From Reyranella massiliensis 521 (lineage in GTDB: Bacteria > Pseudomonadota > Alphaproteobacteria > Reyranellales > Reyranellaceae): a DNA stretch of 64,000 nt. Each line of letters starts with the position of its first letter. Position 1 is the first letter of the stretch. Positions 9,667-18,689 of the stretch are shown here, piece by piece. The position numbers and the translations under genes were made by a program. Location: contig NZ_HE997181.1 of NCBI RefSeq assembly GCF_000312425.1, positions 133,002 to 197,001 on the forward strand, read 5' to 3'. The notes below the pieces were generated by a model, which worked only from the letters and a program-made list of their open reading frames with translations, made no database searches and was not told the origin of the DNA.

Positions 9667-10605
9667 GTGCAGGCCATCCTCAACGTCGCTTTCCCGATCT
9701 TCGGGGTGATCCTCGCGGGCTACCTCGCGGGTCGCTGGCGCATCCTGGGCGGTGAGGCCACGGCGGCGCTCAACGCCTTCGTAAGCTACTTCGCCTTGCC
9801 GGTGCTGTTCTTCGGGACGCTGGCCCGCACGCCTGTCCAGGCGGTTCTCGACCCGGCCCTTCTCGGCGGTTTCAGCTTGGCGGTGGTCACCACCTTCGCG
9901 GTCGGCATGATCACCACGCGCCTGGTTTCCCGGGGCGGCCTGGCGGCAATGAGCCTGCAGGGTATCGCCTCGTCGTGGGGCAATGTCGGCTACATGGGCG
10001 TTCCGCTCTGCCTTGCGGCGTTCGGCGAGTCCGGACTGCCGCCGGCGATGTTGACCGTCATCGTGACCGCGGTGGTCTCGATGGTGTTCGGTGTGATGCT
10101 GATCGAGCTTGAGGTCGCCGCCGGGCACGGGCCGATCCGTACCTTCTTCCGCGCCGCCTTCAACGTGGTGCGCAATCCGCTGCCGCTTTCCATCGGCTTC
10201 GGGATCGCGGCTTCGTGGATCGGCGTCCCGGTGCCGGTGCCGGTCGAAAAATGGATCGACCTGCTGGGGGCTGCCGCGGCGCCCTGTGCGCTGTTCGCCA
10301 TCGGGCTGTTCCTCTCCGACAAGTCGATCAAGAGCGGGCTGGCCGAAGCGGGCCTCGCCACCCTGATCAAGCTGCTGTTGCAGCCTCTCCTGGCGGCGCT
10401 GATCCTGCCGGCCTTCATCGATATTCGCTCGATTCCGGGACAGGTCGCTCTTCTGATGGCGGCCTTGCCGACGGCGGCCAATGCCTTCGTGCTTGCCAAG
10501 CAGTTCGACGTGTCCGTCGAGCAGAACACTGCAGCCGTTCTGCTTTCTACGGCCTTCTCGGTGATCACGGTTTCTGCTTTGCTGGTCTGGCTGCGCGTAT
10601 CCTGA
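9667..10605 (+). CDS. AEC family transporter (auxin efflux carrier-like)
   Basis: A 312-residue inner-membrane protein with about ten transmembrane segments, matching the auxin efflux carrier/malonate transporter (AEC) family. Diagnostic stretches are [36 protein letters not shown] and the C-terminal [19 protein letters not shown]. It exports or imports an organic acid; the substrate is unknown. The only suitable start is GTG at 9667, with a weak ribosome site. mscL follows after 19 bases, so they may share a transcript. Confidence 0.88.
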   Translation: MQAILNVAFPIFGVILAGYLAGRWRILGGEATAALNAFVSYFALPVLFFGTLARTPVQAVLDPALLGGFSLAVVTTFAVGMITTRLVSRGGLAAMSLQGIASSWGNVGYMGVPLCLAAFGESGLPPAMLTVIVTAVVSMVFGVMLIELEVAAGHGPIRTFFRAAFNVVRNPLPLSIGFGIAASWIGVPVPVPVEKWIDLLGAAAAPCALFAIGLFLSDKSIKSGLAEAGLATLIKLLLQPLLAALILPAFIDIRSIPGQVALLMAALPTAANAFVLAKQFDVSVEQNTAAVLLSTAFSVITVSALLVWLRVS

Positions 10606-10624
10606 CCACAACAAGGAGGGTGAG

Positions 10625-11047
10625 ATGCTCCAGGAATTCAAGAAATTCGCGATGCGGGGCAACGTCGTCGATCTCGCCATCGGCGTGATCATCGGCGCTG
10701 CCTTCTCCAAGATCATCGACTCGTTAGTCGGCGACATCATCATGCCGATCATTGGCCGGATCGCGGGCGGGCTCGACTTCACCAACTACTTTATCGGCCT
10801 GACGCCGGCGGCCAGCCAGGCCACGACCTACGATGCCGCCAAGAAGGCCGGCGCGACTTTGGGCTACGGCACCTTCCTGACCGTGACCGTGAATTTCCTC
10901 ATCATCGCCTGGGTATTGTTCCTGGTGATCAAGGGCATCAACCGAGTGGCAAAGCGGGAAGAGGCGACACCGCCTCCGCCCCCGCCCCCCAGCAAGGAGC
11001 AGGAGCTTCTGACGGAGATCCGCGACCTGCTGAAGGCGCGCACTTAG
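10625..11047 (+). CDS. mscL: Large-conductance mechanosensitive channel MscL
   Basis: A 140-residue pentameric inner-membrane channel that opens on membrane tension to release solutes during osmotic downshock. The N-terminal amphipathic helix ([19 protein letters not shown]), pore helix TM1 ([21 protein letters not shown]), TM2 and the C-terminal charged bundle ([13 protein letters not shown]) are all present. A Pro-rich insert (TPPPPPPP) precedes the bundle. A strong ribosome site (AAGGAGGGTGAG) and a downstream terminator frame the gene. Confidence 0.98.
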   Translation: MLQEFKKFAMRGNVVDLAIGVIIGAAFSKIIDSLVGDIIMPIIGRIAGGLDFTNYFIGLTPAASQATTYDAAKKAGATLGYGTFLTVTVNFLIIAWVLFLVIKGINRVAKREEATPPPPPPPSKEQELLTEIRDLLKART

Positions 11048-11072
11048 CCTTCTCGTCCACCGGACGGATTTC

Positions 11073-11105
11073 GAAACGCCCGCTCCTCCGCGGGCGTTTC
11101 TTTTT
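11073..11105 (+). terminator. Intrinsic terminator after mscL
   Basis: An 11-bp perfect stem GAAACGCCCGC / GCGGGCGTTTC with a TCCTCC loop and a T-run, 25 bases after the mscL stop. Confidence 0.94.
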
Positions 11106-11359
11106 GCCTGCTTGGCGTATCTGAAATCGCCATAAAAGTGAAAAAACTGCCAAGCGGAATTCCTGGGCGAATATTCACTGAATTTCGTATAATAGCATTT
11201 TTAATGCGGTAAGTTTTTTGGCATTATCGTGTTGAGTTGGGGATGTGGGTGAAGAATCGGCTAATTCGGAGCGACCTCGCCTAGAGGCTGCGTCAGTAAC
11301 TGCATTGCGTTAGCAATCTGCAGCCGATTCTTTGTGGTTACAGTTGGTGGGTGTGTGCC
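11106..11359 (+). promoter_or_regulatory. AT-rich upstream region of the giant surface protein gene
   Basis: This is the only stretch over 300 bases without a gene (11048-11359, including the mscL terminator). It is clearly richer in A/T than the flanks. It contains a perfect TATAAT (11188-11193) without a recognisable -35, a small hairpin GCATT-TTT-AATGC (11195-11207), and a spaced inverted repeat GCTTGGC (11110-11116) / GCCAAGC (11149-11155). I read it as the promoter and operator region of the downstream gene, with a long leader of about 160 bases. No small ORF or RNA gene is convincing. Confidence 0.5.
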
Positions 11360-14300
11360 ATGAGTTTCGTTCTCGAGCCTCGCATGCTTTTCGACGCGAG
11401 CATTGTTGCAGCGTCGACGCAGCCGAAAGACAATAATATTGCAATACGATCTGCAACTTCGGCGGGGGATCGCGCGGCCGTCACAGCGTCGAGCCACGAC
11501 GTCCCGGGGGGCGATGCGACGGTAAAGCCAGCGGACTCCGCAGCCGTAAAGGACCCGCAACACGCTGCGCAGAAGAACGACGCAGATACCCCAGCTGCCA
11601 ATGACAAGGCGAGCCAGGCCGACGGCGGCCCGCAGTCCTCCGACGCGCCCGTCGACTCCGTTCTGTTCGTCGATCCCCGGGTGTCGGGCTGGAAGGCGCT
11701 GGCCGACAGCGTCTCGTCCAACACCAAGGTCGTGGTCATCGATCCGACGCTCGACGGCATCACGCAGGTCACCAAGGCACTCGACGGGATGCATGGCGTC
11801 AAGGAAGTCGACTTCCTGACCTACGGCCAGGCCGGCCAGATCGAGCTGGGCGCCTCGACTGTGAACGACGCGACCCTGCATGCCCGTGCGCAGGACATCG
11901 CCGGCTGGCGCGACAGCCTGGCCGACAATGCGCAGATCCAGTTCTGGGGCTGCGACGTCGGCGCCGGCGCCGCGGGTGCCGCCTTCGTGAACGATCTGCA
12001 TGCACTGACCGGCGTCGGTGTCGCGGCGTCGACCGATGCGACGGGTCTTTCGACTCTGGGCGGCGACTGGGCGCTGGAGCGCACCGCCGGCACCGTCGAT
12101 CCGACCATGCCGTTCAGCGCGTCGGCGATGGCGGCCTACGATTCGGTGCTCGATGCGCCGACTGCTGTCGTGACCCTGTCGGGCTCGACCGACGTTCTGC
12201 TGGGCAGCACCTTCACGCAGACACTCACCTTCGACAATACGGCGGCGAACGGCGTGGGCTACGGCCCGTTCGTCCAGCTCTTCGTGCCGACGGCGGAGGG
12301 TGCGGCAGCCGTTGCCGACCATCGCGCGACGCTCACCTCCGCGACCTATCTCGGCGTCAATGTCAGCGTCCAGACGATCGTGCTGTCCGATCAGATTCCG
12401 GGCCATGTCGGTACCGTGGGTGCCATCAATCCGCTGCTCCTCGACGCCAGTGGCCAGCCGACTTTCGTGACGGCGCCTCCGGGCTTCCAGGTCGGTGACA
12501 CGATGTACGTGCTCACCCTGCCGTTTGGCAGCTTCACGGCCACCCAGCCGAAGGTCGAGGTCACGCTCAATTTCAACCTCGACAGCCGCAGCGAGCTCAC
12601 CAACAGCGGCGACCTGAAGATGGTCGCCGTCGGTGGCTATCAATATGGTGCCGACGCGCTGAACAACCCGGGAACCGACGCTGCGATCCTCGGAGCCAGC
12701 GCGACGTCGAGCCTCAACGTCAAGCTGCTCAACGTGAAGACCGAGGTCACCACCGAGCCGGGCGAGGGCGAGACCGCCACCGGTTCGAGCCATCCCGGCA
12801 TGTATCGCGTTACGCTCGAGCCGGCGCCCGCTGTCAGTGGCCAGCCGATCAACAACCTCGCCTTCACCTTGCAGCTTCCGAACGACGTGCAGTGGACAGG
12901 CAGCGCCATCGCCATCAGCGGCGGCGGTGTTGCGGAAGTCACGCCGTCGAGCAGCGGCCCGGGCGGCACGCTTACGGTGCGCTTTGCCTCGCTTTCGGCG
13001 CAGCAGACGATCGATATCCCGATCTTCGTCCCGCAGACCGCGGCCGGCGGCGGCCAGATCATTGCGCCCGGCAACGGTGATCCCGAGCCGATCAATCTAA
13101 GCCCGACCTACACCTACACCGCGAACGGCTGGACGCCCGCCGCCGACTCTTTCGATGTTGGTCCCAAGGCGGTCAGTGGCAGCGGCAACGGCGTTGACCC
13201 GACCTTCACGGCGAAGTCGCTGGCCGTACAGGTCGAGAGCGCCATCGTCTCCGATACGGCCGCGACCGGCTTCTCGCCGGGCGACGTCGTAAAATACACG
13301 ATCAAGTTCCAGGTCTCGGACTACTTCGACCTGAGCCAGCTCAAGCTCGAAGACATCCTGGGCGACGGCATGACTCTGCTCCCGGGCATGTCGCCTGTGC
13401 TGAGTGTCATCCGCAACGGTGGAACGGCCGTCGACATCAATTTCGGTGCGATCGCCGATGGCATGACGACCGACAACGGCCAGACCGTGGCGACGTCCGG
13501 TACGGCCGCCTTCTGGAACTATGTCGCGCGCAACGCCAACGGCGAGACCGTGATCAGCTTCGATGTCGGTGGCCTCCTGGGCGCGCAGCCCGGTGGCGAC
13601 TCAGTGCTTCAGGGTACGGTGAACGGCACCGAAGGAACGGTCACCTTCTATGCCCAGGTGCTCGATCGCTATACCGACATCAACGGCGGCGCGAGCCTGC
13701 GCGAGAGCGATCAGACGACCAACACCGTCACGGGTTCCGGCAAGGTCACCAGCCACGTGCCGGGCTCCACAGCCGTCGATGAGTCCGACACCTCGGGCGT
13801 CACCAATCGGGTGGTCAACGGCGACCTCAAGATGGAGATCGTCAAGGTCGGCAGCACGACCATCAACCCCGGCGACCCGGTGAAGGTGCAGGCCGGAGAA
13901 CTCGTCACCTATACGGTGACCTACGATCTGACGCAGGGCGACTACGGCAATCTCGACCTCAAGGCCTTCCTGCCGCTGCCGGTCTACAATCTGACGACGA
14001 TGACGGCCGGCAACGGCACCGACGTTAACACGTTCACGGTGCTCAGCGATCCGTCGGGCGTCACGCCGACGGCCACCGTCGACACGGTCGGCAATGCCAT
14101 CAGCTTCAACTTTGGCACCTACGACAGCACGAGCAACGCCGGCAGCCAGAAGGTCACGGTACAGTTCACCGTGCGGGCATCGGATCAGCCCTTCGCCGAC
14201 GGGCTCGCGCTGACGAGCCAGGCACAGGCGTCCTACACCAGCGCCTCCGGGACCAACGTCTCCGACACTGCGATCCGCCAGCAGACCATGCTGGAGCCGA

Positions 14301-17158
14301 GCCTGATTACGAAGACCGGCGTCGTCTCGCTGGTCGGCAATACCGGCACGACCGAGGGCGGCGCGGCCTATACTGGCGACGGAACCGGCAACGCGAACCC
14401 GACGACGGTGTTCCAGCCCTCCGGGAATGGCAACGTTTTCATCGGCACGATTCCCAGCACGATCACGGGCAACGACGCCCTCAACCAGAACGTCTCGGGC
14501 GCCGACGGCCGCGATTCCGTGCGCGTCGTGCAGACCGTCGAGAATACCGGCCATGGCGTGGCGTACGACGTCATCGTGCGCGGCACCCTGCCGTCCGGTT
14601 ACAGCGCGACCGACGTCACGAATCTCAAGGTCACGCGCGGCGATGGTACGGTGCTGGCCTTCACCGGCACCACGGCCCAGTTCTTCTCGGCTACGGGTAT
14701 CCAGATCCATGGCGGCGACGGCACGCAGAATTCGGTCGTGCTCCAAGGTGCGGGCGACGCTGCCAATAACGACATCCTCTACGTCACCTACGATCTGAAG
14801 CTCACCGACACCCAGGCGGTCGGCACGACGCTCGCCTTGGCCGGTTCGATCCTGAACTGGTCGGGCGCCAATGGTGGCCCTGGCTTCGTCAGCGGTACCA
14901 CGCCGGTCGGCGGCAACGCCTCCAGCATCACCGACGGTGCGACTGTCGCCACCAACAACGCCAGCTTCACCAAGGTCATCTCGAGCACCGATAACCCCAA
15001 CACGACCGGCGACAACGTCGTCGTCGGCGAGACGATCACCTACACCTTCACCATCACCCTTCCCGAAGGGCAGATGGACAATGTGACGTTTACGGACGTG
15101 CTGCCGCAGTACCTGACTGACGTCGTCATGGGCAGCGTCACGCTCGGAACGAACGTGACGGCCGACGGCACGCTGACGCTCAACTACAACGCCGGGACGC
15201 GGACCGTCACGGCCAACTTCGGCGACATCAAGAACGCCAATGTCGATGCCAACGGCACGGTCACCTTCACCGTCACGGCAAAGGTCGCCAATGATGGTAC
15301 CGTCGGTAACAATTCGACGCTGCCCAACACCGGCACGCTGAACTGGGATAATCACACGCTGGACGGTACCGCCACGGCGACAGAGCGCGACCCCAGCGTC
15401 ACCGAGACCATCACGGTCAACGATCCCGACAACGTGGTCCATAGCGGCCAGGTGCTGACTTACACCTTCACGGTGGCCAACGGCGCATTGCCCCGCGCCC
15501 CGGCAGAAGACTTCTTCGATACCATCGTGTTGCCGAGCGGCCTGACCTGGGTGCCGGGTAGCTTGACTCTGGTCAGCTCGACCGGAGCGACCAATGTCGT
15601 CGTCAACGATGCCGCTCGGACGGTTTCGATCGAGCGGCTGGCGGCAAGCGGCACGGCGACCTTCACTTTCCAGGCGACGGTCAACAATGACCTGGCGGCG
15701 AATACGTCGCTGGAGGTCAAGACCTCGAACGCGCCCGGCACCTACACCTCGATGCCAGGCACCGTGACGGGCGAGCGCACCTATACGACGACGGCGTCGA
15801 AGGAGGTAACGACGGGCGTGTTTACGCCGGTCCTGGTGATCGTCGACGAGTCGAATGGCACCGACACGACTCCGCCCACGCCCGCGAGCCCGGCGACAAC
15901 CGCCGACGTGGTTCCCGGCGAGCTGGTGCGGATGAGGGTCTACGTGGAAATTCCCACGGGCCTCAACAACAACGTCAATATCGTCGTCAACATTCCCAAC
16001 GGTCTGCAGTACGTCGGCGGTGCCGAGGTCGTCTTGGCGAGCGCCAATGGCTCGATGATTTCGTCCGTCGTCGATCCGGCCGGCAACATCGCAGGGATTC
16101 AAGCCGACAGCAGCATCGGCGGTTTCAATCCTGCAACCTACGATTTGACGACGCCTCTGACCGGCGCTGCTATTACCGGCGGCGCGGGCGATGGTGGCGA
16201 TGTCACCTTCAGCCTTGGCACCGTTCAGAATAACGCCAATTCGGGTGTCAAGAACTACGCCATTGTGGAGTTCACGGCGGTCGTCCTGAACAGTGCTGCC
16301 AATCAGAGTGGCACCACCCTCAATACGTTCGCCGCGGTAGGCTCCACGACATCCACGAACACCGTGGTGACGGTGCGGGAGCCCAGCGTCAGCATCACCA
16401 AGGTCGTCGAATCGATCAATCAGGCGACCGGTGAAGTGAAGTGGAAGGTCACGCTCACCAACAACGGCAATACGACTGCCTATAACGTCAACCTCAACGA
16501 TACTCTTGCCGGCAATCAGAGCGCGATCAGCGGCCTCACGGAGTCTGGATCGGCCGACGATCTGTTCATCTCTTCGGGAGACGGTACGAGTGCGCTGCTG
16601 GCCTCGATGACTCTCGGGGTCGGCGTGTCGAAGAGCTTCACCTATACGACGACGGTGATCGACCGGTCCCAGTCGGTTGCGGATGCCACGGCGACGGTGA
16701 CCTATGCGTCGCTCGACGACACCAATGGTTTCATTACGGCCGGCAATTTCCATGGCACGGCCTACGATGGCGATGGCATCGGCACGTCGGGTGCCGCTAC
16801 AGGCGAGCGCAATGGTTCTGGCGGCGTCAACGACTATGCGGCGAACACGTCCATCGGCCTGGGCCTGGTGCAGGGCAATGTCTGGAACGACGTCGGCTCG
16901 GCGCTGAACGGGCAGGACCTTGGACCGAACTCGGCATCCGACACGCGGCTGCAGGGTGTCACCCTGACCGGAGCCTGGATCACCGGCACGTCGACGACGA
17001 CTACCGATGTGAACGGCGCCTATCCGCAACGAACTCTCGGCCGCGCGCATCGAGCTCGCGACCCTGATCAATATTCCGTCGAGCACCAACGTGGTCTTCT
17101 CGGGCGGTCTGGCGGACAATATCGAACCGCAGTTCGGTCTGAACAACCATCGGCTTGA
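11360..17158 (+). CDS. Giant LEPR-motif/DUF4347 surface protein with DUF11-like repeats, 3'-truncated
   Basis: An about 1,930-residue predicted cell-surface or secreted protein. The N-terminus carries LEPRMLFDAS, the motif seen at the start of many giant DUF4347/cadherin-like proteins (LEPR-XLL type), not a Sec signal. A DUF4347 domain follows at about residues 95-260; its usual SHG histidine is Tyr155 (TYG), while GC (Cys198) is kept. About eight or nine Thr/Asn-rich beta-sandwich repeats of DUF11/isopeptide type follow (FSPGDVVKYTI, GETITYTFTITLPEG, GQVLTYTFTV, VTLTNNGNTTAYNV). An SdrD-B-like domain begins near GNVWND. After residue NGAY (17,023) the sequence changes abruptly: the last 44 codons are an out-of-frame reading of a tolC-like gene. 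The native C-terminus is missing. I chose ATG 11360; a GTG at 11351 is in frame. Confidence 0.88.
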   Translation: MSFVLEPRMLFDASIVAASTQPKDNNIAIRSATSAGDRAAVTASSHDVPGGDATVKPADSAAVKDPQHAAQKNDADTPAANDKASQADGGPQSSDAPVDSVLFVDPRVSGWKALADSVSSNTKVVVIDPTLDGITQVTKALDGMHGVKEVDFLTYGQAGQIELGASTVNDATLHARAQDIAGWRDSLADNAQIQFWGCDVGAGAAGAAFVNDLHALTGVGVAASTDATGLSTLGGDWALERTAGTVDPTMPFSASAMAAYDSVLDAPTAVVTLSGSTDVLLGSTFTQTLTFDNTAANGVGYGPFVQLFVPTAEGAAAVADHRATLTSATYLGVNVSVQTIVLSDQIPGHVGTVGAINPLLLDASGQPTFVTAPPGFQVGDTMYVLTLPFGSFTATQPKVEVTLNFNLDSRSELTNSGDLKMVAVGGYQYGADALNNPGTDAAILGASATSSLNVKLLNVKTEVTTEPGEGETATGSSHPGMYRVTLEPAPAVSGQPINNLAFTLQLPNDVQWTGSAIAISGGGVAEVTPSSSGPGGTLTVRFASLSAQQTIDIPIFVPQTAAGGGQIIAPGNGDPEPINLSPTYTYTANGWTPAADSFDVGPKAVSGSGNGVDPTFTAKSLAVQVESAIVSDTAATGFSPGDVVKYTIKFQVSDYFDLSQLKLEDILGDGMTLLPGMSPVLSVIRNGGTAVDINFGAIADGMTTDNGQTVATSGTAAFWNYVARNANGETVISFDVGGLLGAQPGGDSVLQGTVNGTEGTVTFYAQVLDRYTDINGGASLRESDQTTNTVTGSGKVTSHVPGSTAVDESDTSGVTNRVVNGDLKMEIVKVGSTTINPGDPVKVQAGELVTYTVTYDLTQGDYGNLDLKAFLPLPVYNLTTMTAGNGTDVNTFTVLSDPSGVTPTATVDTVGNAISFNFGTYDSTSNAGSQKVTVQFTVRASDQPFADGLALTSQAQASYTSASGTNVSDTAIRQQTMLEPSLITKTGVVSLVGNTGTTEGGAAYTGDGTGNANPTTVFQPSGNGNVFIGTIPSTITGNDALNQNVSGADGRDSVRVVQTVENTGHGVAYDVIVRGTLPSGYSATDVTNLKVTRGDGTVLAFTGTTAQFFSATGIQIHGGDGTQNSVVLQGAGDAANNDILYVTYDLKLTDTQAVGTTLALAGSILNWSGANGGPGFVSGTTPVGGNASSITDGATVATNNASFTKVISSTDNPNTTGDNVVVGETITYTFTITLPEGQMDNVTFTDVLPQYLTDVVMGSVTLGTNVTADGTLTLNYNAGTRTVTANFGDIKNANVDANGTVTFTVTAKVANDGTVGNNSTLPNTGTLNWDNHTLDGTATATERDPSVTETITVNDPDNVVHSGQVLTYTFTVANGALPRAPAEDFFDTIVLPSGLTWVPGSLTLVSSTGATNVVVNDAARTVSIERLAASGTATFTFQATVNNDLAANTSLEVKTSNAPGTYTSMPGTVTGERTYTTTASKEVTTGVFTPVLVIVDESNGTDTTPPTPASPATTADVVPGELVRMRVYVEIPTGLNNNVNIVVNIPNGLQYVGGAEVVLASANGSMISSVVDPAGNIAGIQADSSIGGFNPATYDLTTPLTGAAITGGAGDGGDVTFSLGTVQNNANSGVKNYAIVEFTAVVLNSAANQSGTTLNTFAAVGSTTSTNTVVTVREPSVSITKVVESINQATGEVKWKVTLTNNGNTTAYNVNLNDTLAGNQSAISGLTESGSADDLFISSGDGTSALLASMTLGVGVSKSFTYTTTVIDRSQSVADATATVTYASLDDTNGFITAGNFHGTAYDGDGIGTSGAATGERNGSGGVNDYAANTSIGLGLVQGNVWNDVGSALNGQDLGPNSASDTRLQGVTLTGAWITGTSTTTTDVNGAYPQRTLGRAHRARDPDQYSVEHQRGLLGRSGGQYRTAVRSEQPSA

Positions 17159-17882
17159 GGATATCGGCCTGACCTTGCGTCCGGAGCTGCGCATCGAGGC
17201 CTATCAGAAGAAGATCGACCAGCAGGACATCTACAAGGAGATCCTGAAGATGTTGCCGGGCATCGGCATGATCGGCGGTTTCAACTTCAATTCGAACAAC
17301 CTGCTCTACACCAACACCTGGGGCGAGATCGGCATCCGCGCTACCTTCAACCTGATGAGCATGATCCAGGGGCCGCGCGCCATTGCCGTGGCCAAGCAGG
17401 CGGTGGATCTGTCCGAAGAACGGCGTGTTGCGTTGAGCGTGGCGATCCTGAGCCAGATCAATCTCGCCATCAACGAGTATGCCAACTCGCTCGACACCTA
17501 CAAGACGGCCAAGGATGTCGATCGCGTCGGCGTGCAGATCGGCCGCGTTGCCGACAGCGTGTCGGAAGCCGGAGCACAATCGGAAGCCGATCGCATTCGC
17601 CGTCAGCTCACCGTGCTGACAACGCGCATCGCCCGCGACCGAGCACAGGTCCGTGTGCTGTCCTCGCTGGCGTCGGTTTACTCCGCGACCGGTATGGACC
17701 TCGTACCCGCCGGCGCCGAGTTGCAGGATCTGCCGACGCTCACCTCCCAGGTCGAGCAGGCGATCATCCGTTGGCAGGCCGGCCAGCTGCCCGAACTGCC
17801 GACGGCAGCCCCGGCTCCCGAGCCCGCGCCCTCCACCTCTGCGACTCCCGCAGCGCCTCTCCAAACAGCAAAGGCGGACTGA
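17025..17882 (+). CDS. TolC family outer-membrane efflux protein, 5'-truncated
   Basis: About 285 residues of a TolC-family protein, in a different frame from the preceding gene. The remaining part begins RNELSAARIELATLINIP, the end of the first helical repeat, and continues through LRPELRIEAYQKKI, the second beta segment with WGEIGIRATFNLM, and the long helical hairpin NLAINEYANSLDTYK to the end. The Ala/Pro-rich tail (TAAPAPEPAPSTS) is a linker-like extension. The signal peptide and roughly the first 180-220 residues expected of the family are absent. The first usable start inside the fragment is GTG at 17091. Only a recombination, deletion or assembly junction at about 17,020-17,030 explains this. 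Stop and next ATG are 2 bases apart. Confidence 0.85.
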   Translation, partial: RNELSAARIELATLINIPSSTNVVFSGGLADNIEPQFGLNNHRLEDIGLTLRPELRIEAYQKKIDQQDIYKEILKMLPGIGMIGGFNFNSNNLLYTNTWGEIGIRATFNLMSMIQGPRAIAVAKQAVDLSEERRVALSVAILSQINLAINEYANSLDTYKTAKDVDRVGVQIGRVADSVSEAGAQSEADRIRRQLTVLTTRIARDRAQVRVLSSLASVYSATGMDLVPAGAELQDLPTLTSQVEQAIIRWQAGQLPELPTAAPAPEPAPSTSATPAAPLQTAKAD

Positions 17883-17884
17883 TC

Positions 17885-18679
17885 ATGACCAAATCCGTAC
17901 TTGCCGGCGTAGCTCTCGGCATTCTCTCCATCGGCCTGACCACCGGCGCTGCCGGCCAGAACGGAGCTGGCAACGGAGCGGCAAATCTGGCGTCCAACGG
18001 GGCCTCTTCCGCCGCGCAGCCGATCGGAGCGCAGGTCACGGCCCGGGCGACGGCCGTGATCGCTGCGCCGATGGCCGGTCAACTCGTCGAGTTCCCGGCT
18101 GCCGACGGCGACAGCGTCAAGGAAGACCAGGTTCTGGTCCGCTTCAACTGCTCCCAGCAGGACGCAATGCTCGCCCGCGCCAAGGCGGAACTGACGAAGC
18201 GTCAGGACCTCCTGAAAACGCAGCAGGCGCTGAAGGCGCTCAATGCCTACTCCAAGGCCGACTTTGCGACGGCGCAGAACGATGTGGGCGTCGCCACGGC
18301 CGATGTCGCCGTCGCCCAGACGGCGGTCGAGAACTGTGTGATCAAGGCGCCCTTCAGCGGCAGGGTCGCCGCCACCTCTGTGCGCAACTACCAGTTCGTC
18401 CAGGCCGGGGCGCCGCTGCTCGATGTCGTGGACGACCGCGACCTCGAACTCGAGTTCATCGTGCCCTCGCTATGGCTCGCTTGGCTGAAGCCAGGCGCCG
18501 CGGCACGGCTGCATGTAAGCGAGATGCAGCAGGGCTACGACGCCAAGATCACGCGCATCTCGGGCAAGGTCGACGCCGCCAGCCAGACGATCAAGATCTA
18601 TGGTCGCATCGAGGGCGATACCGGGAACCTGCTGCCCGGCATGAGCGGGACCGCCCAGTTCGCCGGCGCGTCGCGCTAG
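17885..18679 (+). CDS. HlyD/RND-type periplasmic adaptor subunit (short)
   Basis: A 264-residue membrane-fusion protein. An N-terminal export signal (about residues 1-24) is followed by a lipoyl half-motif (APMAGQLVEFPAADGDSVKEDQVLVRFN), a short helical hairpin, the second lipoyl half (IKAPFSGRVAATSV) and a beta-barrel domain ending PGMSGTAQF. It would bridge the inner membrane to TolC. It is shorter than typical RND adaptors because the last membrane-proximal domain is missing. It lies 2 bases after the TolC stop and 10 bases before the GAF-HlyD gene, in one operon. Confidence 0.9.
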   Translation: MTKSVLAGVALGILSIGLTTGAAGQNGAGNGAANLASNGASSAAQPIGAQVTARATAVIAAPMAGQLVEFPAADGDSVKEDQVLVRFNCSQQDAMLARAKAELTKRQDLLKTQQALKALNAYSKADFATAQNDVGVATADVAVAQTAVENCVIKAPFSGRVAATSVRNYQFVQAGAPLLDVVDDRDLELEFIVPSLWLAWLKPGAAARLHVSEMQQGYDAKITRISGKVDAASQTIKIYGRIEGDTGNLLPGMSGTAQFAGASR

Positions 18680-18689
18680 GCCATTCGCA

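Noticed and set aside
11351..11359. GTG at 11351 as the start of the giant surface protein
   Set aside because: The ATG at 11360 places the LEPR motif at the usual distance from the N-terminus; neither start has a strong ribosome site, so this is a preference.
17000..17060. A simple sequencing frameshift within one gene
   Set aside because: The two sides belong to unrelated protein families and each lacks a large part, which a one- or two-base error cannot explain.
13601..17194. A 1,197-codon antisense open frame opposite the giant surface gene
   Set aside because: Its translation is Arg/Gly/Asp-rich with no domain pattern. It is a mirror of high-GC third positions on the coding strand.
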